From Bacteroidales bacterium (GTDB lineage Bacteria; Bacteroidota; Bacteroidia; Bacteroidales; ML635J-15), in assembly GCA_017651185.1 (NCBI GenBank), contig JAGCDJ010000004.1, positions 1 through 49,935 on the forward strand: a stretch of DNA of 49,935 bases, given 5' to 3'. The notes beneath the pieces are model-generated. The model was not told the DNA's origin and did no database searches. It saw only the letters and a program-made list of their open reading frames with translations. A program made the position numbers and the translations under genes. How positions within the stretch are numbered: position 1 is the stretch's first letter; every line of letters begins with the position of its first letter. Shown here piece after piece: positions 23,109 to 32,000 of this stretch.

Positions 23109-23294
23109 GTACAAGGATGGGAAATTATGTTAAATTATTGATTGTCATAGATTATGTTAATAGCATTATGCTATCAGCATAATTGTTGTTAAATAAATGT
23201 ATTTGATTGTGTGTAAATATATTACGATTGATTTTGTGGATATATAATTGTAGGGGCATTTTTCAAACCAGTCTATACCACAGAACATTTGTTT
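23109..23294. other. gene-free AT-rich stretch with one hairpin
   Basis: No coding frame is supported. An 8-bp hairpin (ATTATGCT, loop ATC, AGCATAAT) sits at 23165-23183; without a T run it is not a convincing terminator for the leucine-rich repeat gene ending at 23295. Confidence 0.5.
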
Positions 23295-25526
23295 TTATTC
23301 CTTTACGAATTTCTTTTGAATAACCGATGTTGTGTCCGTTCCGTGTATCCTTACAAAATAAACACCTGCTGTCAATCCTTCCACATCGCAAACCGCATTG
23401 TTTCCATTTACATCCGTGCGATAAACAACCTGTCCAATCTCATTAACGATTTCGATTGATGAAATTTCTTCCGATGATGTGATATTGAGCGTATTGCCGA
23501 CTGGGTTAGGATAAATATGCAAATCCGCAAATTCGTTTTCTTCTATATCCGAGCACTCTTCTTGAATATTGGTGAAATCGCTCCAGTATTCGGCATTGTT
23601 GTATGTAGATACACTACCGCAGGGGACAATCAGATGAACATGCCAAGTTGCTACATCCACAAATGTACTATCTGAAGTCATGGGAGGATTAAACGCCAAC
23701 GAGTATATGGTGTCAAGGTTATGGCATCCAGGCATATTCAAATTACAATCCCTAAACGCATATTGTGGAATACTCATAACGCAATCGCCAATCGTAAGTA
23801 CTGAAATTTGTTGAAGGTCATATATTATTCCATTACCTCTGACCATACTATTTCTTGCATTGTAATTTATTCTTTTCAAATTTCTACAACTACTAAATAT
23901 CCCATTTCCGATTAATTCTAATGATACTGGAAGTGTAAATTCCTCAATGCCAGAACCACCAAAAGCACCGTCGCCTATATACACCAAAGAATCTGGAAGC
24001 GACACAGACCTTAAATATTGACAATTAAAGAACGCTCTGTTTCCTATATTTCGAAGTGAACTTGGCATTTCAATATTATAAATCCATACACATTCCTTGA
24101 ATCCAGTAATGCCTTTGGTTCCCTCCCTGATAATTATATTGGATTCTGGGAGCGACGTCTTATATCCAAGACACCAATTGTCTAAATACAATAATCCATC
24201 AGGCTGGTCATTGTACCATTTGGTATCATCAAAGACACCAGTCCCAATATCTCTCACTGAGTTTGATATAGAAATATCTTGCAATAGGTTACAATATCTA
24301 AAGGCATAGTTATCAATATCAGTTACTGAATTTGGAATATCTATGGAAGTCAAAGCACTGCATCCAGAAAATGCGCTATTCCCAATATATGTCACAGAAT
24401 TGCCCAGTTGTACGTATGCAAGACTGGAGCAATTTCTAAAAGCGCCATCATCTATTGTTGTCACCGAATCTGGTATGATTATTTCAGACAGATTATTACA
24501 ACTCTCAAAAGCCCATTTTCCAATACTCGTAACCGAATTTGGAATTATTACAGATTCTAAACTTCTACACAACCTAAATGCACCGTTACAAATACTATTA
24601 AGGGTAGTCGGAAGACTTACAGATGCCAGGTCGAAACACTTGTCGAAAGCCCTTTCTCCAATGGACAATACACCTTCTGGAATATTTATAGTTTCCAAAT
24701 TGCTACAATCGGCAAACACATCGTTTCTAATGGTTGTCAAAGAATTACTTAAAATCACTGTGTTCAATGCATTGCAATTACGAAATGCTTCATCTCCTAA
24801 ATCTGTCACTGAATTTGGAATAACTATTGACGTAAGACTGCTACACATAGAAAATGCCATTCCTCCAATATTTGTCACATAATCACCAATTTGTACTGAC
24901 ACAAGATTGGAACATCCTAAGAAAGAACCATGTCCTATGGTAATTATCGAATTTGGTATTGCTACGGATGTCAGGCATGTCGCTCCGCTAAACGCTAGCG
25001 GCTTTATTTCTGTCAATGTATTCGGAAGGATTAAATTTGTTATGAGTGTATTGTCAATATATAAGTTATGGGCGGAACCAAGTGGATTTGATACAAAATC
25101 TATTTCACACCACTGCTTTATGCTACCTGTATAATATACTGCATTCAAACTGTCACAATTGCCAAATGCATTATAGTTAATTGTTGTTATGGTATGTGGT
25201 ATAGTGACTGATGTTAGTCCTCTACAGCACCAAAATGCATGATTGCCAATATTCTTAACGGAATATGTAATGTCATTGTATGTAACAGACGATGGTATTA
25301 CAAGACTACCTATTAAATAATCTGTGTAGTATGGTGATATTACATCATCAGAAAACATATGCTCGCATGTAATCTCAACAGTGTAAGGTTCTGTATATGA
25401 GATTATGTTATAAAACAAAGTCTGCCCGCTTTCACAGACTGCGGAAAAGTCGTAGGCAAATGCTCTTGGTGTTACCAATGCAAGTAACAAAATGCCTGCT
25501 GTTAAATAATGTACTAAATTTTTCAT
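23295..25526 (-). CDS. BspA-type leucine-rich repeat protein, T9SS cargo
   Basis: A 743-residue secreted protein. After the signal peptide (MKNLVHYLTAGILLLALVTPRAFA) come about 18 leucine-rich repeats of the LRR_5/BspA class, each near 23 residues with the pattern SIxIPNSVTxIGxxAFxxCxxL (about residues 80-600), and a T9SS type A sorting domain at 669-743 (IYPNPVGNTLNITSSEEISS, then LTAGVYFVRI). BspA-like proteins mediate binding to host matrix proteins or other bacteria in Tannerella and related species; here only the fold is evident. The start is the ATG at 25526; a frame extending upstream to 25643 crosses the structured RNA region and is rejected. The sorting domain is closely similar to that of the 1351-residue protein at 29025-33080. 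Confidence 0.9.
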   Translation of the reverse strand: MKNLVHYLTAGILLLALVTPRAFAYDFSAVCESGQTLFYNIISYTEPYTVEITCEHMFSDDVISPYYTDYLIGSLVIPSSVTYNDITYSVKNIGNHAFWCCRGLTSVTIPHTITTINYNAFGNCDSLNAVYYTGSIKQWCEIDFVSNPLGSAHNLYIDNTLITNLILPNTLTEIKPLAFSGATCLTSVAIPNSIITIGHGSFLGCSNLVSVQIGDYVTNIGGMAFSMCSSLTSIVIPNSVTDLGDEAFRNCNALNTVILSNSLTTIRNDVFADCSNLETINIPEGVLSIGERAFDKCFDLASVSLPTTLNSICNGAFRLCRSLESVIIPNSVTSIGKWAFESCNNLSEIIIPDSVTTIDDGAFRNCSSLAYVQLGNSVTYIGNSAFSGCSALTSIDIPNSVTDIDNYAFRYCNLLQDISISNSVRDIGTGVFDDTKWYNDQPDGLLYLDNWCLGYKTSLPESNIIIREGTKGITGFKECVWIYNIEMPSSLRNIGNRAFFNCQYLRSVSLPDSLVYIGDGAFGGSGIEEFTLPVSLELIGNGIFSSCRNLKRINYNARNSMVRGNGIIYDLQQISVLTIGDCVMSIPQYAFRDCNLNMPGCHNLDTIYSLAFNPPMTSDSTFVDVATWHVHLIVPCGSVSTYNNAEYWSDFTNIQEECSDIEENEFADLHIYPNPVGNTLNITSSEEISSIEIVNEIGQVVYRTDVNGNNAVCDVEGLTAGVYFVRIHGTDTTSVIQKKFVKE

Positions 25527-25538
25527 GTTCTTAAATTT

Positions 25539-25546
25539 TATTTTTG
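25539..25546 (+). promoter_or_regulatory. putative -7 element of the rod-like RNA
   Basis: TATTTTTG fits TAnnTTTG and would place transcription start near 25552 on the plus strand. No equivalent box was found at the other end on the minus strand, which is why the plus strand is favoured for the RNA. A -33 element is not evident. Confidence 0.35.
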
Positions 25547-25551
25547 CCCTA

Positions 25552-25742
25552 AGCCCCAATGGACAATTTTTAAATCTGCATAAAAAAGTGGGCTTCGTTT
25601 TTCTAGTTTGTAGGAAGGCTCTGGACTGCCTGCGGCCAAACACAAAAGCCCACGATTACTCGTGAGCATTTCTGCTTTTCCCGACCGCATGAAAATTGTC
25701 CAGATTCTCCTACAGGTTACAAGCAAAAACGCTTTTTTATTT
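25552..25742 (+). ncRNA. putative structured RNA, long rod resembling 6S RNA
   Basis: Non-coding DNA between the leucine-rich repeat gene and the Mla-like operon folds into one long hairpin. Paired segments from outside in are 25582-25588/25732-25738, 25596-25602/25725-25731, 25609-25615/25708-25714 (TGTAGGA/TCCTACA), 25620-25626/25698-25704 (TCTGGAC/GTCCAGA), 25631-25635/25685-25689, 25644-25649/25674-25679 and the apical hairpin 25651-25664 (CACGA, TTAC, TCGTG), separated by internal loops. The 3' side ends in CTTTTTT, as expected for a terminator. A rod of about 160-190 bases with asymmetrical internal loops is the shape of 6S RNA, the RNA polymerase inhibitor. The identification is by shape only. 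Strand is favoured as plus but not proven. Confidence 0.45.
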
Positions 25743-25880
25743 AAATCATTTACTTACAAGTTCCTTACGCTTGAATCTTTTTTAGTTTGATAATCCGTGA
25801 ATAACCACTCGCCAAAGATAAGAATAAATCAAATACAGTGAACAAAAATCTAAAAAAATCACATCTTCCAAACATTTTTC

Positions 25881-25911
25881 TTCGCCAATTAAAAATACTT
25901 GACTACCTTTG
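25881..25911 (+). promoter_or_regulatory. promoter of the Mla-like operon
   Basis: TTCG (25881-25884), 19 bases, TACCTTTG (25904-25911): one mismatch to the Bacteroidota promoter consensus. The start codon at 25933 follows a purine-rich AAGGAAGG ribosome binding site. Confidence 0.6.
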
Positions 25912-25932
25912 TAGTCGCTTGAAAAGGAAGGT

Positions 25933-26676
25933 ATGAATTTGTTTGTAACCATAGGCAAATACTTCTCGTTGATGGGTTCGGTGCTTTCGAAACCTGTCAA
26001 CAGAAAGATATTTTTCCGCAGGTTAAAGGCTGAAATAGAGCAGATTGGCTTCGATTCGGTTGGTATTGTATGCATAGTTTCGGTGTTTATGGGTGCCGTG
26101 CTTACAATACAGATGGGTATCAACTTCGAGTCGCCGATTATCCCACGTTACATCATCGGTTTGAGTACGCGCGATACTATGATTCTTGAATTCTCTAGCA
26201 CAATAGTCTGCCTTATCCTTTCGGGACGCGTTGGTTCCAACATCGCATCCGAAATCGGTACAATGCGTATCACCGAGCAGATTGATGCATTGGAAATAAT
26301 GGGTGTCAACAGTGCAAACTACCTCATTCTCCCAAAGATTGTAGCGGCATTTTTCACCTTCCCGTTTCTTGCATTGCTCAGTATTATGTTAGGTATAGTA
26401 GGCGGCTTTTTCATTGCATTCACATCGCCGGATATTGTTACAGTTGCCGATTACATATACGGTTTGCATTATGCATTCGTGCCGTTCTATGTGACATATA
26501 CCGTAGTAAAAATTGCTGTTTTTGCAATCCTGATAACATCAATCTCAGCATTTTTCGGCTACTATACCGAGGGCGGTGCTCTCGAAGTCGGCAAAAGCAG
26601 TACTAAGGCCGTTGTTTACAGTATCATAGCCGTACTTTTGTTCAACCTCATTTTAACACAGGTAATGCTCACATGA
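25933..26676 (+). CDS. MlaE-family ABC transporter permease
   Basis: A 247-residue inner-membrane permease of the MlaE/YrbE family, which moves phospholipids or other lipids between inner and outer membranes. Membrane segments cover about residues 45-70, 85-105, 140-180, 195-215 and 225-245. Family marks include VSVFMGAVLTIQMG (around 49-62), RVGSNIASEIGTMRITEQIDALEIMGVN (from about 100) and the terminal AVVYSIIAVLLFNLI. It is the first gene of a five-gene operon; its stop codon overlaps the start of the ATPase gene by 4 bases. The usual MCE (MlaD) subunit is not encoded next to it in this window. Confidence 0.9.
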   Translation: MNLFVTIGKYFSLMGSVLSKPVNRKIFFRRLKAEIEQIGFDSVGIVCIVSVFMGAVLTIQMGINFESPIIPRYIIGLSTRDTMILEFSSTIVCLILSGRVGSNIASEIGTMRITEQIDALEIMGVNSANYLILPKIVAAFFTFPFLALLSIMLGIVGGFFIAFTSPDIVTVADYIYGLHYAFVPFYVTYTVVKIAVFAILITSISAFFGYYTEGGALEVGKSSTKAVVYSIIAVLLFNLILTQVMLT

Positions 26677-27434
26677 TAGAAGTTGTAAATGTAAATAAGA
26701 CATTTGGCGAGAAGCATGTGCTAAAGGACATAAACGCCACCTTTGATGCTGGTAAGGTCAATATGATTATTGGTCGAAGCGGCTCGGGCAAGACTGTGTT
26801 GCTGAAGAATATAGTGGGGCTTGTTATTCCCGAAACAGGTGAGATTTATTTCGATGGTCGCGAGTTTGTGAAGGTTGACGAAAAGCGTAAGCGTGAAATC
26901 CGTAAGGATATGGGTATGGTATTTCAGGGAAGTGCGTTGTTTACATCAAACAATGTGGAGGAAAATGTGATGTTGCCACTCGACCTGTTTACCAAGATGT
27001 CGAAAGCCGAAAAGCAGAAGCGTGTGGATTTTTGCCTCGACCGCGTAGGTATTGTAAATTCGCACCATTCGTTCCCATCGGAAATAAGTGGTGGTATGCA
27101 GAAGCGCGTTGCAATAGCACGGGCTATAGCGCTGAATCCCAAATACTTGTTCTGCGATGAGCCAAACTCTGGTCTTGACCCGCAGACTTCCATCCTTATC
27201 GACCAGTTGATAAAGGAAATCACTGTGGAATACAACATTACGACCATTGTCAACACCCACGACATGAACTCCATAATGGAGATTGGCGACAACATTTGCT
27301 TCATCTATCAGGGCAACAAGTGGTGGCAGGGTTCCAAGGACGATATTTTCACTACCGATAACCCCGAACTCAACGATTTTGTATTTGCATCCAACCTTTA
27401 CAAGAAGATAAAGAAGGCACACAATGAGGAATAG
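26673..27434 (+). CDS. MlaF-family ABC transporter ATP-binding protein
   Basis: A 253-residue ATPase that powers the MlaE-type permease encoded just before it. Walker A is GRSGSGKT (34-41), the Q loop Gln is at 85, the signature ISGGMQKR spans 138-145, Walker B is YLFCDEPNSGLDP (158-170) and the switch His is in VNTHDM near residue 190. The sequence is complete and normal in length. The start overlaps the permease stop by 4 bases, and the end overlaps the DUF4296 start by 11 bases. Confidence 0.92.
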   Translation: MIEVVNVNKTFGEKHVLKDINATFDAGKVNMIIGRSGSGKTVLLKNIVGLVIPETGEIYFDGREFVKVDEKRKREIRKDMGMVFQGSALFTSNNVEENVMLPLDLFTKMSKAEKQKRVDFCLDRVGIVNSHHSFPSEISGGMQKRVAIARAIALNPKYLFCDEPNSGLDPQTSILIDQLIKEITVEYNITTIVNTHDMNSIMEIGDNICFIYQGNKWWQGSKDDIFTTDNPELNDFVFASNLYKKIKKAHNEE

Positions 27435-27852
27435 TGTAGTATCGGTTCTTTTGTTTGTGATGTCTGTATTGTTGCTGGCTTCGTGCAGTTTGCCTGGCAG
27501 TCAAAGGCAACTTGTATCCAAGGATCGCATGTTGGAAGAGGATGTTATGGAGAACATATTCTACGAAATGCACATTGCCGATGCAATGGTGTCGTTGCAC
27601 ATGGTTCAGGTTGACGGACATACGTCGTTGACGCAGTATCAGGTCGATAGTCTTATTTACGAAAGCATATATGACAAGTATAATTGTACGCGCGAATCGT
27701 TCGAGGAGAGCATCTTGTGGTATTTGCAGAACAAACCCGAGCAACTGAAGGTTATGTATGAGCATGTGGTTGAGAGATTCAATCAGAACATTGCAGAGAT
27801 TGGCAATGAAAAATCAGATTCTGTCGCCACTGTGGAGAGCAATACATTATGA
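27424..27852 (+). CDS. DUF4296 lipoprotein
   Basis: A 142-residue lipoprotein with the lipobox LLASC (Cys21) and a helical DUF4296 domain: MENIFYEMHIADAMVSLHMV (from about residue 43), QYQVDSLIYESIYDKYNCTRESFEESILWYLQNKPEQLKVMYEHV. The domain is found in Bacteroidota envelope lipoproteins whose function is not known. Its placement directly after the lipid-transport ATPase gene, overlapping it by 11 bases, suggests a link to envelope lipid traffic or to the next gene (inference). Confidence 0.85.
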   Translation: MRNSVVSVLLFVMSVLLLASCSLPGSQRQLVSKDRMLEEDVMENIFYEMHIADAMVSLHMVQVDGHTSLTQYQVDSLIYESIYDKYNCTRESFEESILWYLQNKPEQLKVMYEHVVERFNQNIAEIGNEKSDSVATVESNTL

Positions 27853-28181
27853 GGCATTTCGCTGCAAATTATGTTTTTACAGGTTCCGAATTCATAAGGA
27901 ATTGCTGTTTGTCATTTTCAGACGAGGGCAAACTTGTGGAGATTGGTGAGGAAAATTCTGGTTTGGTGGAGAGGGAAAGAATGATTTTCCTGAACGGAAT
28001 AATTTGTCCGCATTTTGATGTCAAACGGTTGAACAATAACGATTTGTGTCTAAGGAATTTTCTTTTTTCCCTAGATTTGCATTTCTATGAGAATACTTGT
28101 CTGCCTGTCGTTTTGCTCGAAGGCGTAGACTTGCAGACGATGAGTTTTACAAATGATACTTTAGCAAAGGAGATATACTGA
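27849..28181 (+). CDS. miniature amidohydrolase-like protein lacking the catalytic barrel
   Basis: A 110-residue cytoplasmic protein. The first 55 residues (MRHFAANYVFTGSEFIRNCC, then FSDEGKLVEIGEE, then FLNGIICPHF) resemble the N-terminal beta-sandwich strand pairs of Bacteroidota amidohydrolases, where the same place reads NGI-PGF-N-H-H and begins the metal site. The last 28 residues (LPVVLLEGVDLQTMSF) resemble the C-terminal strands of the same enzymes. The intervening TIM barrel of about 260 residues with all metal ligands is missing; only 25 unrelated residues join the two ends. The frame is intact and coupled on both sides (ATGA overlap upstream, 1-base overlap downstream), so it is not an obvious pseudogene. 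The relationship is recognised by eye and needs a profile search. Confidence 0.5.
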   Translation: MRHFAANYVFTGSEFIRNCCLSFSDEGKLVEIGEENSGLVERERMIFLNGIICPHFDVKRLNNNDLCLRNFLFSLDLHFYENTCLPVVLLEGVDLQTMSFTNDTLAKEIY

Positions 28182-28672
28182 TGGCAAAGGATAAAATACA
28201 GAAGACAAACGCTGCCCGTTTGCTCGACAGCAAAAAGATTGCATACGAACTTATCCCATACGAAGTTGATGAGAACGATTTGAGTGCAGTTCATGTGGCA
28301 GCACAACTTGGCGAACCTATCGACCGTGTTTTCAAGACGTTGGTCTTGCATGGCGACCGTAGCGGATATTTTGTGTGCGTTATCCCCGGCGAAAAGGAAG
28401 TTGACCTGAAACTTGCAGCAAAGGTAACTGGCAACAAGAGTTGCAACCTGATTGCGATGAAGGAATTGTTGCCGCTTACGGGATATATTCGCGGAGGTTG
28501 TTCGCCAATCGGTATGAAGAAACCGTTTCCTACATATATTCATTCAACATGTATGGATTTCGATTATATCTATGTCAGTGCAGGTGTGCGCGGCTTGCAG
28601 TTCAAGATAAGTCCTGCTGATTTGTGCAAGGCGGCAGGTGCGAAGACGGGAGAGTTGATAGTTGAAAGTTGA
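28181..28672 (+). CDS. ybaK: Cys-tRNA(Pro)/Cys-tRNA(Cys) deacylase YbaK
   Basis: A 163-residue enzyme of the YbaK/EbsC family that hydrolyses mischarged Cys-tRNA(Pro) and contributes to translation accuracy. The N-terminal KTNAARLLDSKKIAYELIPY, the middle FKTLVLHGDRSGYFVCVIPG with KEVDLKLAAKVTGNK, and GYIRGGCSPIGMKKPFPTYI are conserved elements of the fold; Lys in FKTLV is the usual functional Lys. It starts inside a TGATG overlap with the preceding gene, preceded by an AAGGAG ribosome binding site, and ends the operon. A cluster of GTTGAAA words and a CTTCGACAGGCTCAGG extragenic word follow. Confidence 0.92.
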   Translation: MAKDKIQKTNAARLLDSKKIAYELIPYEVDENDLSAVHVAAQLGEPIDRVFKTLVLHGDRSGYFVCVIPGEKEVDLKLAAKVTGNKSCNLIAMKELLPLTGYIRGGCSPIGMKKPFPTYIHSTCMDFDYIYVSAGVRGLQFKISPADLCKAAGAKTGELIVES

Positions 28673-28680
28673 AAGTTGTC

Positions 28681-28696
28681 CTTCGACAGGCTCAGG
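28681..28696. repeat. extragenic CTTCGACAGGCTCAGG word
   Basis: Same word as the reverse complement of 18247-18261, placed between the convergent ybaK gene and the small membrane protein gene. Confidence 0.5.
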
Positions 28697-28712
28697 AAAC
28701 AAAAGTTGAAAG

Positions 28713-29018
28713 TTAACTTTTCATTATCTTTTTGCCGATTATTACGGTAAGAACTATGCCCAAGACAAAAACTATCACGGCTAGCCAATAAATTTGCGTC
28801 AAGCCGACAAGCGAACTTGCAAGAAATGAAAGTGCAACCAGCAGGATGATTTTTACAAACTTTTTGCGGACATATTCTTTTTTCGCTTTTTTGCTTTTTG
28901 GAAAAGAATACACTCCTTGAAACAGAATGATTGGGTCGCCAGACAAATATGCTATTCCTGCGTATATCAGCAGTGCTATGCCCATTGCTGCCATCATTAT
29001 TGAAAATACGGTTTCCAT
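28713..29018 (-). CDS. hypothetical small membrane protein
   Basis: A 101-residue protein with three predicted membrane segments (about 5-25, 55-72 and 75-93) and a basic linker KSKKAKKEYVRKKF between the first and second. It lies 6 bases behind the 1351-residue adhesin-like gene on the same strand and could be co-transcribed with it. No family motif is recognised. Confidence 0.55.
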   Translation of the reverse strand: METVFSIMMAAMGIALLIYAGIAYLSGDPIILFQGVYSFPKSKKAKKEYVRKKFVKIILLVALSFLASSLVGLTQIYWLAVIVFVLGIVLTVIIGKKIMKS

Positions 29019-29024
29019 AACAAT

Positions 29025-32000
29025 TTACTCCTTTGTAAATTTTGTTATTCCGATTTTGCCGTTGATGTCGTGTACAACAATTAAGTATATGCCAGATGCA
29101 AGGTGCTTTATGTCGCATATTGTGTTGTCACTGTTGATGTTTGTTTGCAAAACTGATTGACCGGTTGCAGAGAATATTTCTATCGAAGATAGTGTTTCCG
29201 ATGATGTTATGTTAAGTGTTGTGCTTGCCGGATTAGGAAATACGCTGAAATCAGTCATTTCATAGCCATCTATTGAGTTTTGTTGCGATTGCTCTATATT
29301 TGATTTTGCAATAATGTTGCTGTCCTCGGAATTGGATATTTCTATTTGATAGTAGTTGTTTCCATTGGCGTTATTGTCGGTAAACGAGTTCTGGCTGCTT
29401 GGAATTTCGCCAATCATTTCCATAGCAAATGGATTTTCGCCACGGTATATCTTGTAAGTATCGTATTGGAATCCTTCGTAATGCGTCCAGTTGAGGTTGA
29501 CTGTTCCATTTTCTACGCATTCCAAGTCGAGATGCATTGTACGATGGATGATGCTCATTTCAGATTCTCCACATAAACCGTTTGTGGTTACGGCATAGCT
29601 GCATGCTTGCAAATGGTTGTTTCCCATGTCTGTCCATATTGTTTCGGTGCGAGGGAGCGTGGCTGCAAGTATGTAGCTAGTGAAGTCTCCATAATCAAAC
29701 ACTCTGTAGATGTTATATTGGCTAATGTCTTCTCCATTTATATAAAAGAAATCTATCACATTCCGGTTCAGTATATTTGTGCTTGCACTTCTGATTTCAG
29801 GGACTGGCGTTGTGCGATAGACATATACATTTATGGCAGTGCTGTATGAGCATCCGAAATTGTCGGTGCAGGTAAAAGTGTATTCCTGTTGTCCTGTAGT
29901 TGTAGTGCTTGGGATTGCGATTGCTGCACCATTGTCGGTAGTATCAGTTGTTACGCCGTTTCCGCTCCAAGAAAAGCCTTCAATTTCGTATGAGTTCATA
30001 AACGACCATTCATCCTCGGTTTCCTCCAAATAAATGCCCCATCCGAAAATATAACCGTTGTCATTTTGCAATTTGTCATTTACATGTAGTTTCCACGTCC
30101 CATTTACAGGACAGCCAATCAAAGAACTCATGCTTTCATACGGTCCGTATTGCCCATCTTGCGGTGTCGCATCAACAACCTGTATATTTTCCCTATTATC
30201 GCAATCATCAGTATAGCTTATAATGTGATATGGCGATGACTGTCCAAGTGGTATGGTTCCGTTCGGGTATATGCTATACGTCCAGCCTTCTCCGGGCGTC
30301 CAGAAGCATGGGTCGTTTGATGATGACGGGTCTGGTGATAATCCTAAATGAAGAGAACTGCCTCCTAGTGAACCGCTTAGGTGAATTCCGCCAGTTAATG
30401 ACCAGTCCATTGGTGTAGGCATTCCGGCGGAGAATGCTTTTAGCAGACATTTCTGACCGTTAGGACATTCTAGCATTATGCTCAAATCGCCAAGATACGA
30501 GTGCTCCATGTTGACATATACATGGTCTATTTGGTCGGCAGAATTTATTGTTGCCAAAGTGTCCTGTGCGTAAATTTCTATGCTCGAACTGTAATTTTGT
30601 GTTCCTCCATTGTCGGGTATTAGGTCTGTGCCCGAATAACTATTGTTTGTTGATATTTGCGATTGCCATTGTGGCGGATACACTATGCCTTGTAGAGTTA
30701 TTTCTGTTCCTGAGCATACAGAATAGGGGTCTGCCGACACTTCAAATTGTGGTCTTATGGATACTTGAACATTGATGGTGTTGTCGTTGCTATTTGTTAT
30801 GTTGAATGTGTCGCGAGTCTGGCATTTTACACGGAAACCGCCACTTGTTTCGAATGTGCGGCTTATTTGCATCCCGGCATCTAGGAGTACAATCGTGTCG
30901 TATCTGCCTGTTATTATTGTCCAGTCGTATGTGAGGCTTTCGTCGCTATGCTCGTAATTGCCATTGTCGTGGAATGTATTCGATGCTGTGAATGTAATGC
31001 TTTGTCCCTGACAAATATTGGCATAAATTTTCCCTTCGCTTGTGGTTTGCGGGACATTGGTGCTGATTGTTGTGGTGAAATGCATTGATTCCACATATTG
31101 GCTCATTGCTGTTTCGCAGCCACCGAACGCCGTAATGCAGTACCTGTACGGGACAGAAATTTCTGTTGTTTCGTCTGTCCATTCGGTAGGCTCGTTTGCT
31201 GGAATTGTTGCCACAAGGTCGTAGCTTGTAGTATCGCTGCTGCGGTAGATGCGGTATTCCTGTATTTCATCGTTGTCAATGGCTGTCCAAGTTATGTAGT
31301 TGTGATTGAGACTGTCGGTTACAATCTGGTCTATTTGTGGTGTTTCGAGTGCATTTATATATATGTTTAATGTGGTGTCGTATGTGCAGCCGAAATTGTC
31401 TGTCAACTGGAAAGTGTAGGGATAGGAACCGCTTTCTGTCACATTTGGAATGATGCTTGTTGCTGTCGCGCTTGTGTCGGATATGTATTCGCCTGTCCAT
31501 GATATTTCGCCTTCTTGATATGAGTTTGAAAATGGAGCGTTGAAATATATTCCCCATTCAAATACGTGACCGTAGTCTTGCCTAAGGCCGTCGTAGGCGT
31601 AAAGAGTCCATTCTCCATTTATCGGGCAGCCGATAAGTGAAGACATGCTTTCGTATGTGGCATAATTGCCTTCGTCAAGAATGCTACATGTCCTTTCGAT
31701 GCCACAGTTGTCGATGAAGGATGTTGTCGTACATGTTTGGCAATCATCGTTAGCATAATCGCCTCCGAAAGGATTTGTTGCTGTCGGAGTGAAATAATAC
31801 GAATAGCCATTGCCTGGAGTTCCATAGCATGGGGCGTATGCGTCTTCTGCAAATGTCGGTTCTCCAAGACAATAAAAGCCGCCATTGGTAGAATTCGGAT
31901 TGTTTATGCCGCCGGTATTTGTCCATTGCCAGCTCGATGGGGCAGGGGATTTTATCAGACATTTCTGGTCGTTTGGGCATTTTATCATCATATTGACATC

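Noticed and set aside
25527..25643. N-terminal extension of the leucine-rich repeat protein
   Set aside because: It crosses the structured RNA region and would bury the signal peptide.
25561..25701. Insertion-sequence ends or integron attC site at the nested inverted repeats
   Set aside because: There is no transposase or integrase, no target duplication, and the multi-helix rod with a T run fits an RNA better; not fully excluded.
25538..25726. 62-codon minus-strand frame over the rod-like RNA
   Set aside because: Composition and location fit an accidental frame across an RNA structure; no start context or family similarity.
26924..27422. Long antisense frames over the MlaF-like ATPase gene
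   Set aside because: They mirror a well-conserved gene on the other strand and encode no recognisable domain.
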